A DNA stretch of 64,000 nt from Phytoseiulus persimilis (taxonomy: Eukaryota; Arthropoda; Arachnida; Mesostigmata; Phytoseiidae), in assembly GCA_037576195.1 (NCBI GenBank), contig CM075103.1:24676001-24740000 (forward strand), given 5' to 3'. Each line of letters begins with the position of its first letter. The first letter of the stretch is position 1. This document shows, one piece after another, positions 50,719 to 62,708 of this stretch. The translations under genes were made by a program, and so were the position numbers. The notes beneath the pieces are model-generated. The model was given only the letters and a program-made list of their open reading frames with translations. It had not been told where the DNA came from and did not search any database.

Positions 50719-53700
50719 CAGTCGACGTGGGAGGTAGATGGTTTGAATTACTGTCCGAGTCCGTATCGACGAGTCTGTGGAGCCTCAAGATTTTTCTGTG
50801 ACGGCAGTGAAGAAAGATGGGGTTGTCGACTGGGTTGCGATAGACGCTGCAGCTGGGGCAGAGTTCACGATGTTCGTGAAAGGTAAGCTTTCAAGCAAGA
50901 CCACGGGATAGATCGTAGCCATGGGAGAGTTTCGGACAAATGTCCCGGGTGTGGAGGTGAAGAGGGCGGTCAATATCCGACACGCGGCGGTCTTGGTCGG
51001 GAGGTCAAACAAAGAAGTTCTTGTGGAGGAGGGGGGAGTTATTCCGGAGGTTGTACAGCAGTTTGCGAAGCTCCTTGTCAAGGGAATTGTTGCGGGCTCG
51101 TGCGATCGGTTGAAAGCTGAACCTCCGGTGTTCCGCCGGACTTCCGATAACTAGAACCCGGGGTCGTGGCTCGCTCGGTTCGCACACTTCGTTAGCGGTA
51201 GCGATTCATTCGACGTGGTGTTGATTCTGAGAGAGTATGTGACGGGAGTCGCCTTGGTATGAAGCACATCGGCTTTGGCGGCCGTCGGTTCAACAACAGA
51301 TTGGTCCCAGTGGAGGGCGAGTTTTCTCTCGGCTTCCCGTGTAGATGGTCTGAGAGACGCAGAGCTTGAAACAGGATACTTCTTCAAGTAAGACCAAATG
51401 AATTTGACGGAATAAATTTCGAGAAGCAGCTTTTGCTTGTGCGGGCTGATCCTGACATGACCGGCCGGTTGTTGACGCAAGTTTGTCTACTCGGGCTGCC
51501 ATTTTATCTGCGGCAGGATCAATGGGTGATATCATTTCGACAATCGACATGGTTTCGGTGAAGCCGAGGATTGAGACTGCAGAGGAAAGGTCATCTACTC
51601 CGGCGTCGAAGACGTCCAACGATCGTCGCACGTCCAGAGTCCATGCTGTTGATACAATCAACGACGATAGTAAATGCGAAGGGGACCATTTGAACTATCG
51701 AATTGGAGGTGCTGTTCCGACTCCGAAGTCGTCAAACGAAACTGTTCTCTCAAGTAGCGGTATTCTCCCTCCGACCGCAGTCTCCATAGACGGAAAGCGT
51801 TCGGTGCTAGCGGTTCTGGTGCGTTGTTTGTCAATAGTCAATCGTAACGGCAATGAGGCCAGAAACGTACGTTTTATAGTCATCGGTGAGTTGAAGTATG
51901 ACATGCTGATCTCAAGGAATCTATGAAGGAGTTTAAGTTGAATCTGCACCACGACGACACCTTTTCGCTCGGGGAAAATCGTGGTGACAAGTTTCCGGTG
52001 GCGGCGACCGCCAGCTTGAAGCAACATTTTAGCACATTCGAGATCAGTAACATGGAGGATGTGAGATTTTTTTTTCCCGGTGTGGTTTCTGATTCCCCGT
52101 ATCCGAAGCCGGTCAAGGGGTTCTCTGTGTCTTTCCCATTGAACGATGTACTGCCGATGTGTAGAGAGGCGTGCTCGTTGTCACGGGAAATACAGGAATG
52201 CATGGAGAAGGAGTCAGCGGAAATGATCAAGCACGAATAGACCGAGAGTCTCCATCGTGTTCCGGCAGTCCGTGTACGATGGTTCTCAAAACGGACGGCT
52301 CTTGGCGATTTGTCACTGATTATCGACGTGTCAATCTGAAAACGGATCCACTGAGCTGGCCGCTCCAACGAATTGATGTCATCATCGCCGAAACTGGTGG
52401 CTGCAGAATTTTTCCGACGATTGATTTGTTGGAATGGTATTGGCAGCAACCACTCACCGAGGAGACGAAGTGTTTCTCGGCGTTCGTGACTCCATTCGGA
52501 ACATATGATTATAATGTGAATCCGTTCGGCTGGAAGAACGGGCCGAAGTGTTTCCAAAAGATGATGGATTCAGTAACAGGTCCACATCGGGCACATGCCA
52601 GAGCTCATGTGGTACATATCATTGTGTTTTCGAGGAGCGAGGCAGAGCATCAGACTCATTTGAAAAAAAAAATAGCAAGCGTTGGAGAACGCTCCACTTA
52701 AAATCAACGTCTAGAAGTCGAGGCTGTTGTGTCGATCTGTTGTATTCCTTGGAAGGAAGTTCGATGGAAGGACAAAGAGTACGAAAGACGAATCTGTCGA
52801 GAAAGTGCGAAGCATGATTCATCCGAAGGACATTCATCAACTGAGAACTTCCCTCGGTTTGTGTGGGCACTCCCGTGCTTTCACTCGTGAATACGCCAAA
52901 ATTGCTCAACCGTTGACTGAGCTGACTCGTCACGGTGTTCCTTTCGTATGGGGAGAGGTGCGTCAAGCGGTCTTCGATAAAGTGTAGGCGGTAATCACGA
53001 GCAACCCCATTTCGTCTTTGCCGGATTCCGATCAGAAGTTCATTCTGACGACGGTTGCTTCCAATGTTGGGATTGGCGCGGTGTTGTCCCAGCACTTCGA
53101 TGATGGCTGGGAACGTGTAGAAGGGTTATTACTCTTATACTCCAACTGCAGCGGGAACAAAGTTCACAACGTAGGACGAAGAGGCTTGAAAGCTGTGGAA
53201 TATTTCCACTCGTTTCTTGATGAGCAGAAGTTTGTGCTGAAGACTGATCATAGCGCATTGAGAGGAATTTTATCGGCAAAGCAGCCGAAGGGTCGGATTG
53301 CTAGGTGAATTGGCAACCTGAGTGAACTGGATTATGATATCGTGCACAAACCCGCCAATAAGATTCCTCATGTGGACCAGATTTCCGGTTGGCGTTGAAG
53401 CGGAACCAGTTTTGTTGTTGAAGGAGGAACGGGTATCGGTGGCTGAGGGCGGTAGAAGGCGAGTTCTGGGACTGTACCATGATTCTCCACATCCGGAAGG
53501 TCATGATGGGATTCGGCGGACGTATCTGAAGATAGCTCAGCGTTTCACGTGGCCGCCAATGAGGAAGGAGGTTGATGCGTGTGTTAGGTCCTGTGACGTG
53601 TGTCAGGACAATGAGTCTAAATTCCGCCCCAAGCCGGATGCCATGGTCATTCAGCCAGAAAGAAGTTCCGCCAATGCATAGTATGCATTTGGACTTCGCT

Positions 53701-54485
53701 GAACTGGAGGAGGAAAAGGAAGGTGTAAATCGGACGAAGTCGTTCCTCGTAGGGATCGATCGTATCACTCGATTTGCGTTCGCGAAATTCGCACGGGAGA
53801 CGCGAGGGAAGTTATTTAATTCCTCTCTCAGAAGAGCTCCGAGTGGGTGAAGCGGATCATTTCAGATCGGGCCAAGGTTTCCGAGAGTCAAGACTTGCGA
53901 GATTGGGCAAAGGCGAGGGGAATCTAGATTCAAACAGGAAGCCCATATCATCCCGAGTCCGATGGTTTGGCTGAGAGATTGATTCGGGACCTGATGATGT
54001 TTCTGAGCATGTATCCAGGTTTTGTTGGTGGCTGGAAGTGCAGCTTGGAGGCCGCGGTGAGGCACCATAATCGCTCGTATTGTTTTAGTCTGGGTTGTTC
54101 ACCGGAGCTTGCTTTGCGAGGAACGGCACCGGGTTTGTAAGCGGACGAAGATATGCGTATCAAGGATGAGGTCGAGCTGACGGAGCACAGGAGTGTTGAA
54201 AGGGAACTGATCCGAAAGAAGGAACAGGAGGTCCAATTCGACAGACGTCATCATCAGTGGTTTGCGAAGATTGGTGTGGGGTACAGGATCTTGGTCAGGA
54301 CTGGTTTGCCACCGCATAACGAAAACTACAACAGCGTGTATGAGGTGACGAGAGTAGAGTCGTCAGAAGGTTTTCCGAAAAGCTTCCACTATGTGGTTGA
54401 CGGTGAGGAGGAACAAGCAGCCTCCCCGAATTCTGTTATGTACATGGAGGAGTGAGAGAAGAGAGAATGAGATAAAAGGCGGGAG

Positions 54486-54590
54486 GAGTGGGTATTTAAG
54501 CTGATGCACTACAGTGAATCAAACACATTGACGCTTTGAGATAACGACGTGTACTGTCCGACAACCTCCGTGTCTTTACTATGCACACTT
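54486..54590 (+). repeat. 3' LTR, matching portion
   Basis: Carries a TATTTAAG promoter-like box and the shared GTGTACTGTCC block. The LTR probably starts further left, near TGTTATGTACATGG at about 54436. Confidence 0.7.
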
Positions 54591-54696
54591 TGTAGCGAAA
54601 GATGCTCTCAATATCATTAGTATGTATGCAGTTGTGATCAACTATTTGACTGGGAAAGTTGTGAGATCCGAAAAGACTCGGGCACAGAATCGATCT

Positions 54697-55111
54697 CGGG
54701 ATGGTTTCTTGGCCTCGTTGCGCCTTAAACATCCGCCTCCCCCAGCCAATTTGGGCTTTCCAACTCCGCCACCCTCAAGGGCGCTGACTCCTGGCGAGGC
54801 ATCGGTCGAGGAGGTGTTGTGGGCTGTGGAATCCTTCCCTGCGAGGTGTTCGGCGGGCCAAGGACCTCTGTTCGCAAACTTGCGGCTTCCTTGGCGAGGG
54901 TTGTTGACATCATCCGACAGGGAATCGTGCCCAAGGAGATACGCTCGATCTTGTTTGGCGCAAGGCCGTTTGCGCCACGAAAGGAGGATTCTTCGGTTCT
55001 TCCTATCGGCTGCTCGTCATCTATTCGCAGGATCGCGGACAAACTTGCATGTCGTGACAGTAAGGACCAGATTGTTGAAGCTCTTCGTCTTCATCAGCTG
55101 GGATTCGGAAG
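54697..55111 (+). pseudogene. reverse transcriptase fragment, N-terminal part
   Basis: Spread over two frames: LRLKHPPPPANLGFPTPPPS and SVEEVLWAVESFPA, then IIRQGIVPKEIRSILFGARP and LPIGCSSSIRRIADKLACRD, ending LRLHQLGFG. This matches the start of a widespread retroelement RT type (P-x-PPP ... SFP-x-GS-x-G ... GVRPIAVG-x-x-RR ... QLGFG). Both ends are truncated; the catalytic motifs are absent. The clade was not assigned. Confidence 0.6.
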
Positions 55112-57478
55112 GTTATGCCTCAGATGCAAGAATCTCAGATGCCAGAAACTCAGATGCCAGAATAAAACCCTCTCCTCCGGATTTGGGAGCAAAGCGTCTC
55201 CGACGTCTGCAATAAGCGCGAGTCATGCGGCAGACCCTCCTCCATACCGTACATACACGCTGCACCGCACCCCCTACCAGTGGCGTATCTAGGGGGGGGG
55301 GGGGGGGTGCGACCCGCACCGGGGGCGGCACCGGGGGCGGCATTTTCACTCCGAACTTACTTTCATCTAGTGGCTTCGGTTGATCGGCAGGAATATTCGA
55401 GACTCTTCACGATATTTCCGGAGCTCAGCTGGTTCGGAGTCCGCGTAGGACATAGAGAACGGGGAACCGAGGGAAAATCATTTCGCAGGCGGGAATCGGT
55501 ATACTGTCGAAGAACATCCATGGGAATAACAACGCGGGCCGAGCGGATTTCGTTTCACTTTTCGCGTCGGCTCATTTCACGCAGGTCACACTCCACGTAG
55601 TATCACTGGTCGTGAAAACAAAGGGAGAGTTGACATTCGAGCGAATGACAACACATTTCGCGAAGCACTTGACAATGATTATCGCCGATCTAGCAGCTTC
55701 ATAAATCAGCGTGTATGCCTTCGTCGCTTTCAGTGAGATCCTCCTCATCACTATCCCGTACGAAAAGACGCTTTCGCCCCACTCACGTGAAGCCTCCGGA
55801 ATCTTCTTGACTGCACTTCTATCATCGGGTCATTCTGCATAGAATGCTGCCTTGTCTGCCCCAAAAGTCGGTTTCTTCTTTTTTCTTCGAATAAGTTCTG
55901 TTACCAACCTTGACTCGCCTTTCGAACTTGGAATTATTTGAGCGTAGTTGCCAAGGAACTGCATGGGGATCGAGAGATGAGGAGCCGTTCTCAAAAAGTG
56001 ACTTCTGAAGGAGATATGAGTATCGGCAGGAGTCGCGCGCGAGGACCCTCAGGAATGAAGTCGTCAAGTGCCAGTAGTCCGCTGGTGCAAAACAGATGAT
56101 ACGGTCTGAATTGTGACCACTTTAATCAAAAATCACTCAGCTAGCATCAGCCGTTGAAGCTGGCTCCGCTCACTTAACCTGCTTGTGACAACAACTGACA
56201 GCTCGATGACAGCTGACTGCAGTCGACTGCTTCCAATAATAATTGACGGTCAATGTGTATCTCCGCCCCTATCTATAGGCTTCCCTGTGTCGGTCCTCGT
56301 TTCTCGCCGACATCTCACTTCCGCCCGTGATAACCAGATTGATTTCTCATCGGGGAATAAGACTGTTTGAGACGCAGCGATAGCGGGAGAAGGTAACCTA
56401 ATCCTGGCAGTAAGAGAACGCGGCTTCTGAACCACCCTGGTGATCTTTCGAACAAAATCATACATTCTAACCATTCCACTGATCAGTAACGAGCGAAAAG
56501 GAATTTCAAAAGCCCATTTTTTTCTCTCACACTGCACTTGCTCCAGGTATGAGGCGTGTCAAACAAAGCGGTGCAACTCATCAGAAAAAAAAGGACATTG
56601 AGAAGAGAGGGATCCTTTCCGAGGTACTTCAACGGGGGAGGCACCTCAAAAGGGAATTTCGGGGCCTACCCCATTTCAAATGTCGAAGAGCAAGAACCCG
56701 ACGTGAGTTACGAAGACTTGGAAGAAGCAGAGGCGGGATATTCCGTGAATGCCGAAGAGGGTGTCAAGCCTGCGATAGTGAGAGCTCCAGAACCGGCGAC
56801 GATTCAGCCGGTCGTGGAAATATGTCTCCAACACAGCTCTGAGGACGACCAAAGAATTATGGAAAATCCAAGCTCAGATTATACCAGCGACGCTGGTCTC
56901 TGGCCTGACCAAGTCTCAGACTCACTTCGGCTGTCTCTCATCAAACCGGGACCTGAGAAAGTTAGTCACATGGAATGCGAGTTTTCTTCAGTAAACAGAC
57001 CGAAAACTTCAGCAACTAGGGGAGCTGTCCGGCACTTGAGTCGAGACTACATTAACGAACGGGGAGAAGGTCCGCCGATCGTGGATGGTTTACTATCCCC
57101 CCAAGTTAGCACTATTTTGTTTTAGCTGCAAACTGTTCAAGGAACCAGGCTCAAAGGAATCGGCGTTCAGCTCTCCGAAGGGCTTAAATAAATGGTGGAA
57201 GCTCAATCCGAACGTGAACGGTCACGAATCCGGATCGATCCATGTCGGATGGCTCACGAGATGGAGAACCTTAGAAAAGCAGATCGCTGACGGAACCACA
57301 ATCGATGAAGTCTCTCAGCGAGCGATCCGATCGGAGGAGAGAAAATGCAAAAGTTTGCTTATGAGATTCCTTGACATCATAAAATTCCTGGCAAGGGAGA
57401 ATCTGGCTCTACGGGGTCAACGAGAGGGCGTTGGCGACGATATCACGGAGAGCAAAGGCAATTTCTTGGAGTTAGTGG

Positions 57479-57554
57479 GGCTCTTAGCCACTTATGAGTC
57501 ATAAGTGGCTAAGAGCCGCACCGTGGATCATAACTTATGATTCATAAGTTATGA
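57479..57554. repeat. two back-to-back palindromes (templated insertion)
   Basis: 57479-57517 is a perfect inverted repeat with 19-bp arms around one base (57498). 57528-57554 is a second one with 13-bp arms around one base (57541). Both are centred on CTTATGA-N-TCATAAG. Removing 57498-57554 restores the transposase sequence LLATYDPVLREHL, so these 57 bases are an insertion made mostly of inverted copies of their own flank. Confidence 0.9.
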
Positions 57555-57599
57555 CCCAGTGTTGCGGGAGCACCTCACGAAAGTAACCCCGGGGAAACG

Positions 57600-59099
57600 A
57601 AGGGAAAGGGTCTCGGCCATTAGTGGCCCCGTGGATTTCGCACTACTTCCGACAAGACTTCGTCAACTTTGAAGGCTCATATATCGGCTCCCAGAAGGGT
57701 TGCAGCGCCGATCGAAATACTTTTGGAAAGCTGAAGGGGAGAGCTATCGAATGGCATACATGTTCGTTTGGATCGAAGATGGATGCACACCTTCAAAATC
57801 GATGCATTCGAGACGGATGCGGAAATAGATAACGTCGAATGAGCACTCTGGAGTTGAGCTGAATCGAAAGGTCACTGAGAGTCAGAGCTTATGTGAAAAG
57901 AATAGGAAAATGAAGAGGCGTTTTTTTTCTGCCGAGAATTTTTTTCTCTCCTGGACTTTCCCCCCCTCTCCGGAAGAAAAGAACCCGTGATGGTTCCGGC
58001 AAGGTACGTGGTCTTCATTCGCCAGCATCAGTTTCTCCCGAGCCTGTCTCCCCCTCTGAGGGTATGAAGAGATCAGTCAAGGCTTCCGCTGGGCGCAGAA
58101 CTGATGGGAGATACCCAGCATGGGCTAGGTAGAAGACTGAGGCCGCAACGTGTGAACAGCAGCCGACTGTTCGGGCTCCCGGGCACCAGTTGCGTCGGAT
58201 CCCTTCTACGCTGTCTCTCCCGGGCTCGTAGTCGATGTAGACGCGATAAGTTGTGCGTTTCCTGTGACGCGACCCGATTTCGATACGGACGATGGTCGGT
58301 GCTTCTCTGATGAACGTCATGTGGACGTTGTTGTCGGAATCCATCGCTTCCACTAAGTAGGATGAGGCCAAATTGATTCGGTATGGTCCAGACGTCAGAA
58401 GCAGTAGGTGGTCTCTCGTCAGCTTCGGGAAGTCAGTGAGCTGTTTGGAGGGAATTTTTTAGAGAGCTGACGGTTTGAGATACCACCCTGCGCGGACGAC
58501 TTCCTCTTCGGGATCATTTTGGAGCGCCTGGCATCGCTCCATGTGATCGATGATCTCGGAAGACATGTTACTATTCCCCCCATGATCGCTGGCCAGACCG
58601 GTTTTCCAGGTGACCCACAACTCGGCAAAGCGAACGGACTTTCGGTAGGAATCTGTTGTCGACGGCGTGTTGCAGAATTTCATATCGCGGCGCAACGCGA
58701 CCATGCACTGCCTCGACAATCCAACGGAGCTTCGTGACTCGGCGCGAAAAATCGGGTCCATCGCACGAATCACAGCATCCCGAAAGCCACTATCGACGAT
58801 GAGAACATCCTTTCGCCTCAGTAGACCTAGGAGATTCTGATCCTGTAAAATTTGGGCCGGGGGTCGGAAAGAATCGGAGTGTCGGTCAAAAAAAATCCTT
58901 CCATCTCCGATCCAAACATGCGCATCCAGACATATATGCAATTCGATAGCTCTCTTCTTGAGCTTTCCAGAAATAAATGGATCGGCGCTGCAACCTATAT
59001 GGGAGCCGAGATATGAGCACTTGAAAATGACCAGTTTCTGTTCAAAGTAGTGCAAAATCCAAGGGGCGTATGGCCAAGCCTTAATGGCCGAGACCCTTT
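57600..59099 (-). mobile_element. DDE/SWIM DNA transposon with ~250-300-bp TIRs, nested in the hAT
   Basis: The left TIR (57603-57960, GGAAAGGGTCTCGGCCATTA) and the right TIR (58870-59099, its reverse complement with scattered differences) share GCTCATAT-TCGGCTCCCA, GCAGCGCCGATC and GAGCTATCGAAT blocks in order. The internal ~900 bp encode transposase remnants on the minus strand. It interrupts the hAT coding sequence between TPGKR and DMSSIIQ. Target duplication is not clear. Other copies: 49046-49969 and 29529-32853. Confidence 0.8.
58015..58860 (-). pseudogene. transposase remnant: DDE_4-like block and SWIM zinc finger
   Basis: 58860-58450 reads PAQILQDQNLLGLLRRKDVL then IVDSGFRDAVIRAM, matching the DvfivDRGFRD block of HARBI1-like DDE transposases (D-S-G-F-R-D here). 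It continues through VRFAELWVTWKTGLASDH to a stop. The next frame (58420-58015) reads FPKLTRDHLLLLTSGPYRIN, IEIGSRHRKRTTYRVYIDYE and WCPGARTVGCCSHVAASVFY, a SWIM-type finger (C-x-P-G-x-R-T-x-GCC-x-H). A DDE_4 domain followed by SWIM is known in arthropod transposons. The N-terminal half with the first catalytic Asp is missing, and a stop and frame change separate the two parts. Confidence 0.75.
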
Positions 59100-60765
59100 C
59101 CGACATGTCGTCAATCATTCAGAATGAGCTTATCCCTCTACTCGGAAACCAGGCTCGAGAGAAAATCTTGGACCAGGTCGTTGAAGCCAAATGTTTCTGC
59201 GTCATCTTCGACAGTACCCCAGACGTCTCGCGAAGCGATCAGATCAGCCGGATACTGCCGCCGCCGGGCATCAAGGCTGCAGGGGCATCAGGATGCGACT
59301 GACAGTGGAGATACGCGTTGTCTGATCACTCACGAAATGAGCGTTCGGAATGGAGTCCGCGCTGTCAAATAACTTCAATCGTCTCCTGATATGTCTGGAA
59401 GGGGAAGCTCGAGAGCCATGCTCTCCTCTTCGCGAACCTGTGCTCTCAGAACAGCGAGCGCATGCGCGCACCGAATCACGATCTTCTGTACGCAACATTG
59501 AAGAACTCATCTTGAAAACCCTCACACCGCTTACCCCGCGCGAAAGTTTGTCCATAGCCCCACTAGTAGTTCCGTCAAAACGCAACTGGGTTGAATAGTT
59601 AACCCGCTCGTTCCGGGGAGATATCGACCACTTTGAGAACCACTGGTTTAGAGCGTGGAAGCTTCCGCAATCAAATTCCCGATTCGATTTCTTGCGCAAT
59701 TTCCAGAGAACTTATCGTGAATATCCTGCGGATATGATCGCATGAACCGACGATTTCTCCACGTTCTCTCGATATTGAAGTCGTCTCATGAGTACGAGAT
59801 TAATCAGATTCCGAGGTCTCTCTTGCGTATTGTAGCTTCATCAGATCCATACACATGAATATGGAATACATTGGTATCGTGCTGTTACATCATCTGAGAT
59901 AGAAATTCCGCGCGAGCCCGCACGGGGCATCGGAGCGGAGGTCCGCCCGGGCATCGTCGACGGTCGGTACGCTACTGTCTTCGACCAATCGATGGAACAA
60001 AATCATCAACGCTTGTGGTCGCGGAGTGAAGCTTTCGGTTGAGACTCGGTGGAGCGCCCGTCGTGAAGCTGTCACCATGGTGAAAAAAAACTTTAAGGAA
60101 ATTTCGGAGGTTCTTGAGTCGCTCACGGAGTTGAATGAGAATGCGACAACACGTTCCGATGCTGATCTACTGCTGCACGTTTTTCGATCTTTCTCATTCT
60201 TGTGTTACTTGGGCTTCTGGTCAGAAATTCTCCGCCAAATTAACGGTACCCAAATCTACCTCCAAACGGAAGGAACCGACGTACACATGAGTGCGATGAA
60301 ACTCCGCGCTCTGGAAACATGGCTATCTGAAACTCGAGGCGACATTCTCGGAATCTTCGAGCTCCAGCCCGGCCGGCTTTTTGCCGAGCTGCGCCCCTGT
60401 ATCGCTATGCAGATCAGTTGCCTTGGCATGGTATTTTGCCAAGTTGATGGTCTTGTCCATTCGATCTCTCCCAGTGATCTGGGTCCTGTTACAGCCTTCT
60501 TTTCTATGTCTGCTTTTCGATATCGCCTCCCTGGTAGTTATCAGGAACTAGAATTCATTTCATGGCAGCATGTTCTGAAAGCCTGTGTGTAGTTGCATTC
60601 CGAGCTTTTGACGTCGAATACGTCTTAGCGATCGGTATAGGCAGGAAACTGTTACCGTATGGGAACCACTCGCTCGGCAGGCGCTGATTTCGTTGTACGC
60701 TATGCAGTCGAATGTATGGACAAAGCAACACTCCATCGCTCCCCCCCCCCCTTGATCCGCCTCTG

Positions 60766-61080
60766 CCTGGTGAGCGTGAAACTGGACCTTTTGCACAGAC
60801 GCAGACTGATGCCCAACAGGAACTCACATAAACAGCCTGTCGCGCCGGGCTGGAACTCGGAGATTCTTCGCTCAGTTAAACCTGCCACGTGATTCCCGAA
60901 AGCCACGTGGAGGTCTTTAGTTGGATGCTTCAGACAGGGCGGGATATTCAAATTACGCGAATCATACAGAAACTAGTCGCCCTCAAGTAAACGCGACCCC
61001 AAAACCAACCAAGGTCAGGACCAAGGTCGAGCTCAGAGCCAAGGTCAAGGCCAGGACGAGTCACGAGAGGCTCCGCTACG
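60766..61080. other. intergenic, nothing recognised
   Basis: About 315 bases after the hAT right end. It contains a run of AAGGTC-like hexamers near 61010-61050 (AAGGTCAGGACCAAGGTCGA), probably the start of the following LINE remnant. Confidence 0.35.
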
Positions 61081-61117
61081 GGAAGTCCCCACATGATAGC
61101 ACCTCACACGAAGGGAG

Positions 61118-62345
61118 ATGGGCCTCGAGCATCCACCGAGACCAGCTGCACCGAGCAAGCCAGCGAATCCGGAGGAACAGATGCAACAGAGCGAGCAAAT
61201 GAATGGAGGAGGAGAGGGAGAGAATCAGGCAGCCAGCAGCTACGCAGATGCAAATGCACCCCTCCCAACCACGCCAGTGGGCAGCCAACAGTCAAGAGAG
61301 CTGAAGAGGAAAGCCCCACTAACTCCAGAGGAGGTTGACCGAGACAAGAGAGCCCGAGCCTCTGATATACCATATGTAGTAGGCGAAATCACCGATCTCA
61401 TAAACAAACTGATACTGCCGAGCGTTGACGTGATCAAGACGCGCTAGGTCAGGAACATTGTGTCAGAAGTCAAGCAAGCCACTACTGTTCCGATAGGGAA
61501 TGTCAGCAAGCTCAAGAGGGAAATTCAAGTAACAATCTTGGAGAGGATCGAAAAAATGGACCCCCAGGAGACGCTTACTCCAAGCACCTGCGAAACCAGT
61601 CAGAAAAAATGGCGACCATAGAGAAAGAGAAGATGAGATCAGAATCAGAAAAGGCGGTTCAAATACGTAGACGGATGAAAACCTTGACAAGCATAGAGAA
61701 ACTGGTGGTATTGGCAAACGATGAATGGCCAGAGCAGACCTCCGAGAAAACTATATTCACTCAATCAGGAATCGCCGGTAACCGCTCGATAAATATACTC
61801 CTGCACAGTGAGCTCCTGCGCGAATCGCGCGAGTAGAGGATGAGGCTCTCAGGGAGCTCGCCCGGCCCGGTGAGGTAGACAGCGATGCGAAAAGCAATCG
61901 GGCTATAGGACAGCTGGGCAAATACTTTCCGCCATCAGGGAGCCTAAGAAGCCCGAAAATGGAGAGGTGGCGACCACTACGGGGTTCTCTCCTCCACACT
62001 GGTTCGAGGAGGCCAAATGACCAACGTGGAGAGCGAATATGGCTCATGATAGGCAAACTAGCTGAGAATCCCACCCCGAAGACATAGCGACGATCGTCGA
62101 CAAAATGACTGAACAGGTTGAGGATAAAGAGATTGGTGTATACGATAGAGCACTGATCAAGATCCCGAATAACGCCGACTCCGAACTGCACCGGGAGCTG
62201 CTCGAAGCCTGCTGGACCACCAGTGGGATACACAACGGGGCAGATATCTGAAATCGAAAATAGAAGCCCGAGGGACCTCCGAACAGGCTGCCTTGGATGC
62301 CCACATCAAGCTTGAGCACACCTACGAGGATCTTGCTAAAAGTGA
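61118..62345 (+). pseudogene. LINE ORF1 (gag-like) remnant
   Basis: 61118-61447 is acidic/Pro-rich and then ELKRKAPLTPEEVDRDKRAR and YVVGEITDLINKLILPSVDV up to a TAG, after which the same frame continues VRNIVSEVKQATTVPIGNVS. Another frame (61609-61836) reads IRRRMKTLTSIEKLVVLAND then EWPEQTSEKTIF, and 62140-62230 reads DRALIKIPNNADSELHRELL. The mix of a K/R nuclear-type region, a coiled segment and the I-x-K-L-x-x-x-EWPE-like block is typical of LINE gag-like proteins. At least four breaks; no zinc knuckles seen. Confidence 0.5.
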
Positions 62346-62438
62346 ACAAACGGAGCTAAGTTAGCCATGAGACATGAGTTAGCCAGTTAGACATGAGTTT
62401 GCGTAGTCCGGGGTACGGCCCGTACCAGAGGTACGCGA

Positions 62439-62708
62439 AGTACGGAAAGTACGGAAAATATAATCCAGCATTAATTATCGCAGTAGTAGACGTACCGAGA
62501 GTACAGATTCCTCGGTGAGCACGGGAAGTCTAGATATTACTGAATGAAACTTTCGAGGGAGCGATATTTTAGAAATTTGAGTTTGATGCTGAATACGCAT
62601 CAAGTACGGAAAGTACGCAAAGTACGGAAAATATGATTCGGCATCTATTCTCGCAGTAGTAGACGGATCGAGAGTACAGAATCTTCGGAGAGCACGGGAA
62701 GTCTAGAT
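62439..62708. repeat. pair of ~100-bp direct repeats
   Basis: 62439-62535 and about 62610-62708 share AAGTACGGAAAATAT, TCGCAGTAGTAGACG, GAGAGTACAGA and AGCACGGGAAGTCTAGAT in the same order at ~173-base spacing, about 85% alike. A related GTACGGAAAGTACGG motif precedes the first copy. No termini or ORF; function unknown. Confidence 0.75.

Larger units (their letters stand above)
50622..54590 (+). mobile_element. Ty3/gypsy LTR retrotransposon, fossil
   Basis: Order of parts: partial 5' LTR (50622-50718), gag-like and protease-like region (to ~51930), reverse transcriptase (52.2-52.7 kb, with the VTDYRRVN and FVTPFGTYDYNVNPFGW signatures), RNase H (53.0-53.3 kb), integrase with an H2C2-type finger and core (53.4-54.4 kb), 3' LTR (from ~54440, clearest at 54486-54590). 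Domain order RT-RNaseH-integrase and the RT signatures place it in Ty3/gypsy; there is no sign of an envelope gene. It is broken at many points (of the order of ten), and the two LTR ends differ visibly, so it is old and inactive. Confidence 0.85.
56556..60592 (+). pseudogene. hAT transposase, ZMYM1-like (TTF finger, DUF4371), broken
   Basis: Frame 1 (56556-57065) ends RGAVRHLSRDYIN. A frameshift near 57055-57063 leads to GEKVRRSWMVYYPPKLALFC and FSCKLF (TTF-type finger), then HESGSIHVGWLTRWRTLEKQ and KCKSLLMRFLDIIKFLAREN to LLATY. A 57-bp palindromic insertion (57498-57554) brings a stop; the frame then resumes as DPVLREHLTKVTPGKR. The DDE/SWIM element follows (57600-59099). Coding resumes as DMSSIIQNELIPLLGNQARE and KCFCVIFDSTPDVSRSDQIS (59102-59260) and, after an unaligned stretch, as TNRWNKIINACGRGVKLSVE and TRWSARREAVTMVKKNFKEI (to 60592). 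The C-terminal dimerisation block is not seen. Dead. Confidence 0.85.
55278..60765 (+). mobile_element. hAT element with ZMYM1-like transposase, interrupted
   Basis: The left terminus CAGTGGCGTATCTAGGGG (55278) and the right terminus (reverse complement CAGAGGCGGATCAAGGGG, ending at 60765) agree at 15 of 18 bases and both lead into long G/C homopolymers. Flanking 8-mers do not match, so the target duplication has decayed or an end is wrong. The coding remnant lies at 56556-60592 and is interrupted by a 1.5-kb DDE/SWIM element. 55296-56555 is leader without recognised coding; a GATCTCTATGG-free, featureless stretch apart from G-runs. Confidence 0.7.

Noticed and set aside
54622-55215. 197-codon ORF as a single protein
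   Set aside because: Only its middle part resembles reverse transcriptase, and the similarity continues in another frame; the rest is read-through.
59590-59650. TTTGAGAACCACTG as the right end of a hAT MITE inside the ZMYM1-like hAT
   Set aside because: No matching left end or target duplication was found nearby.
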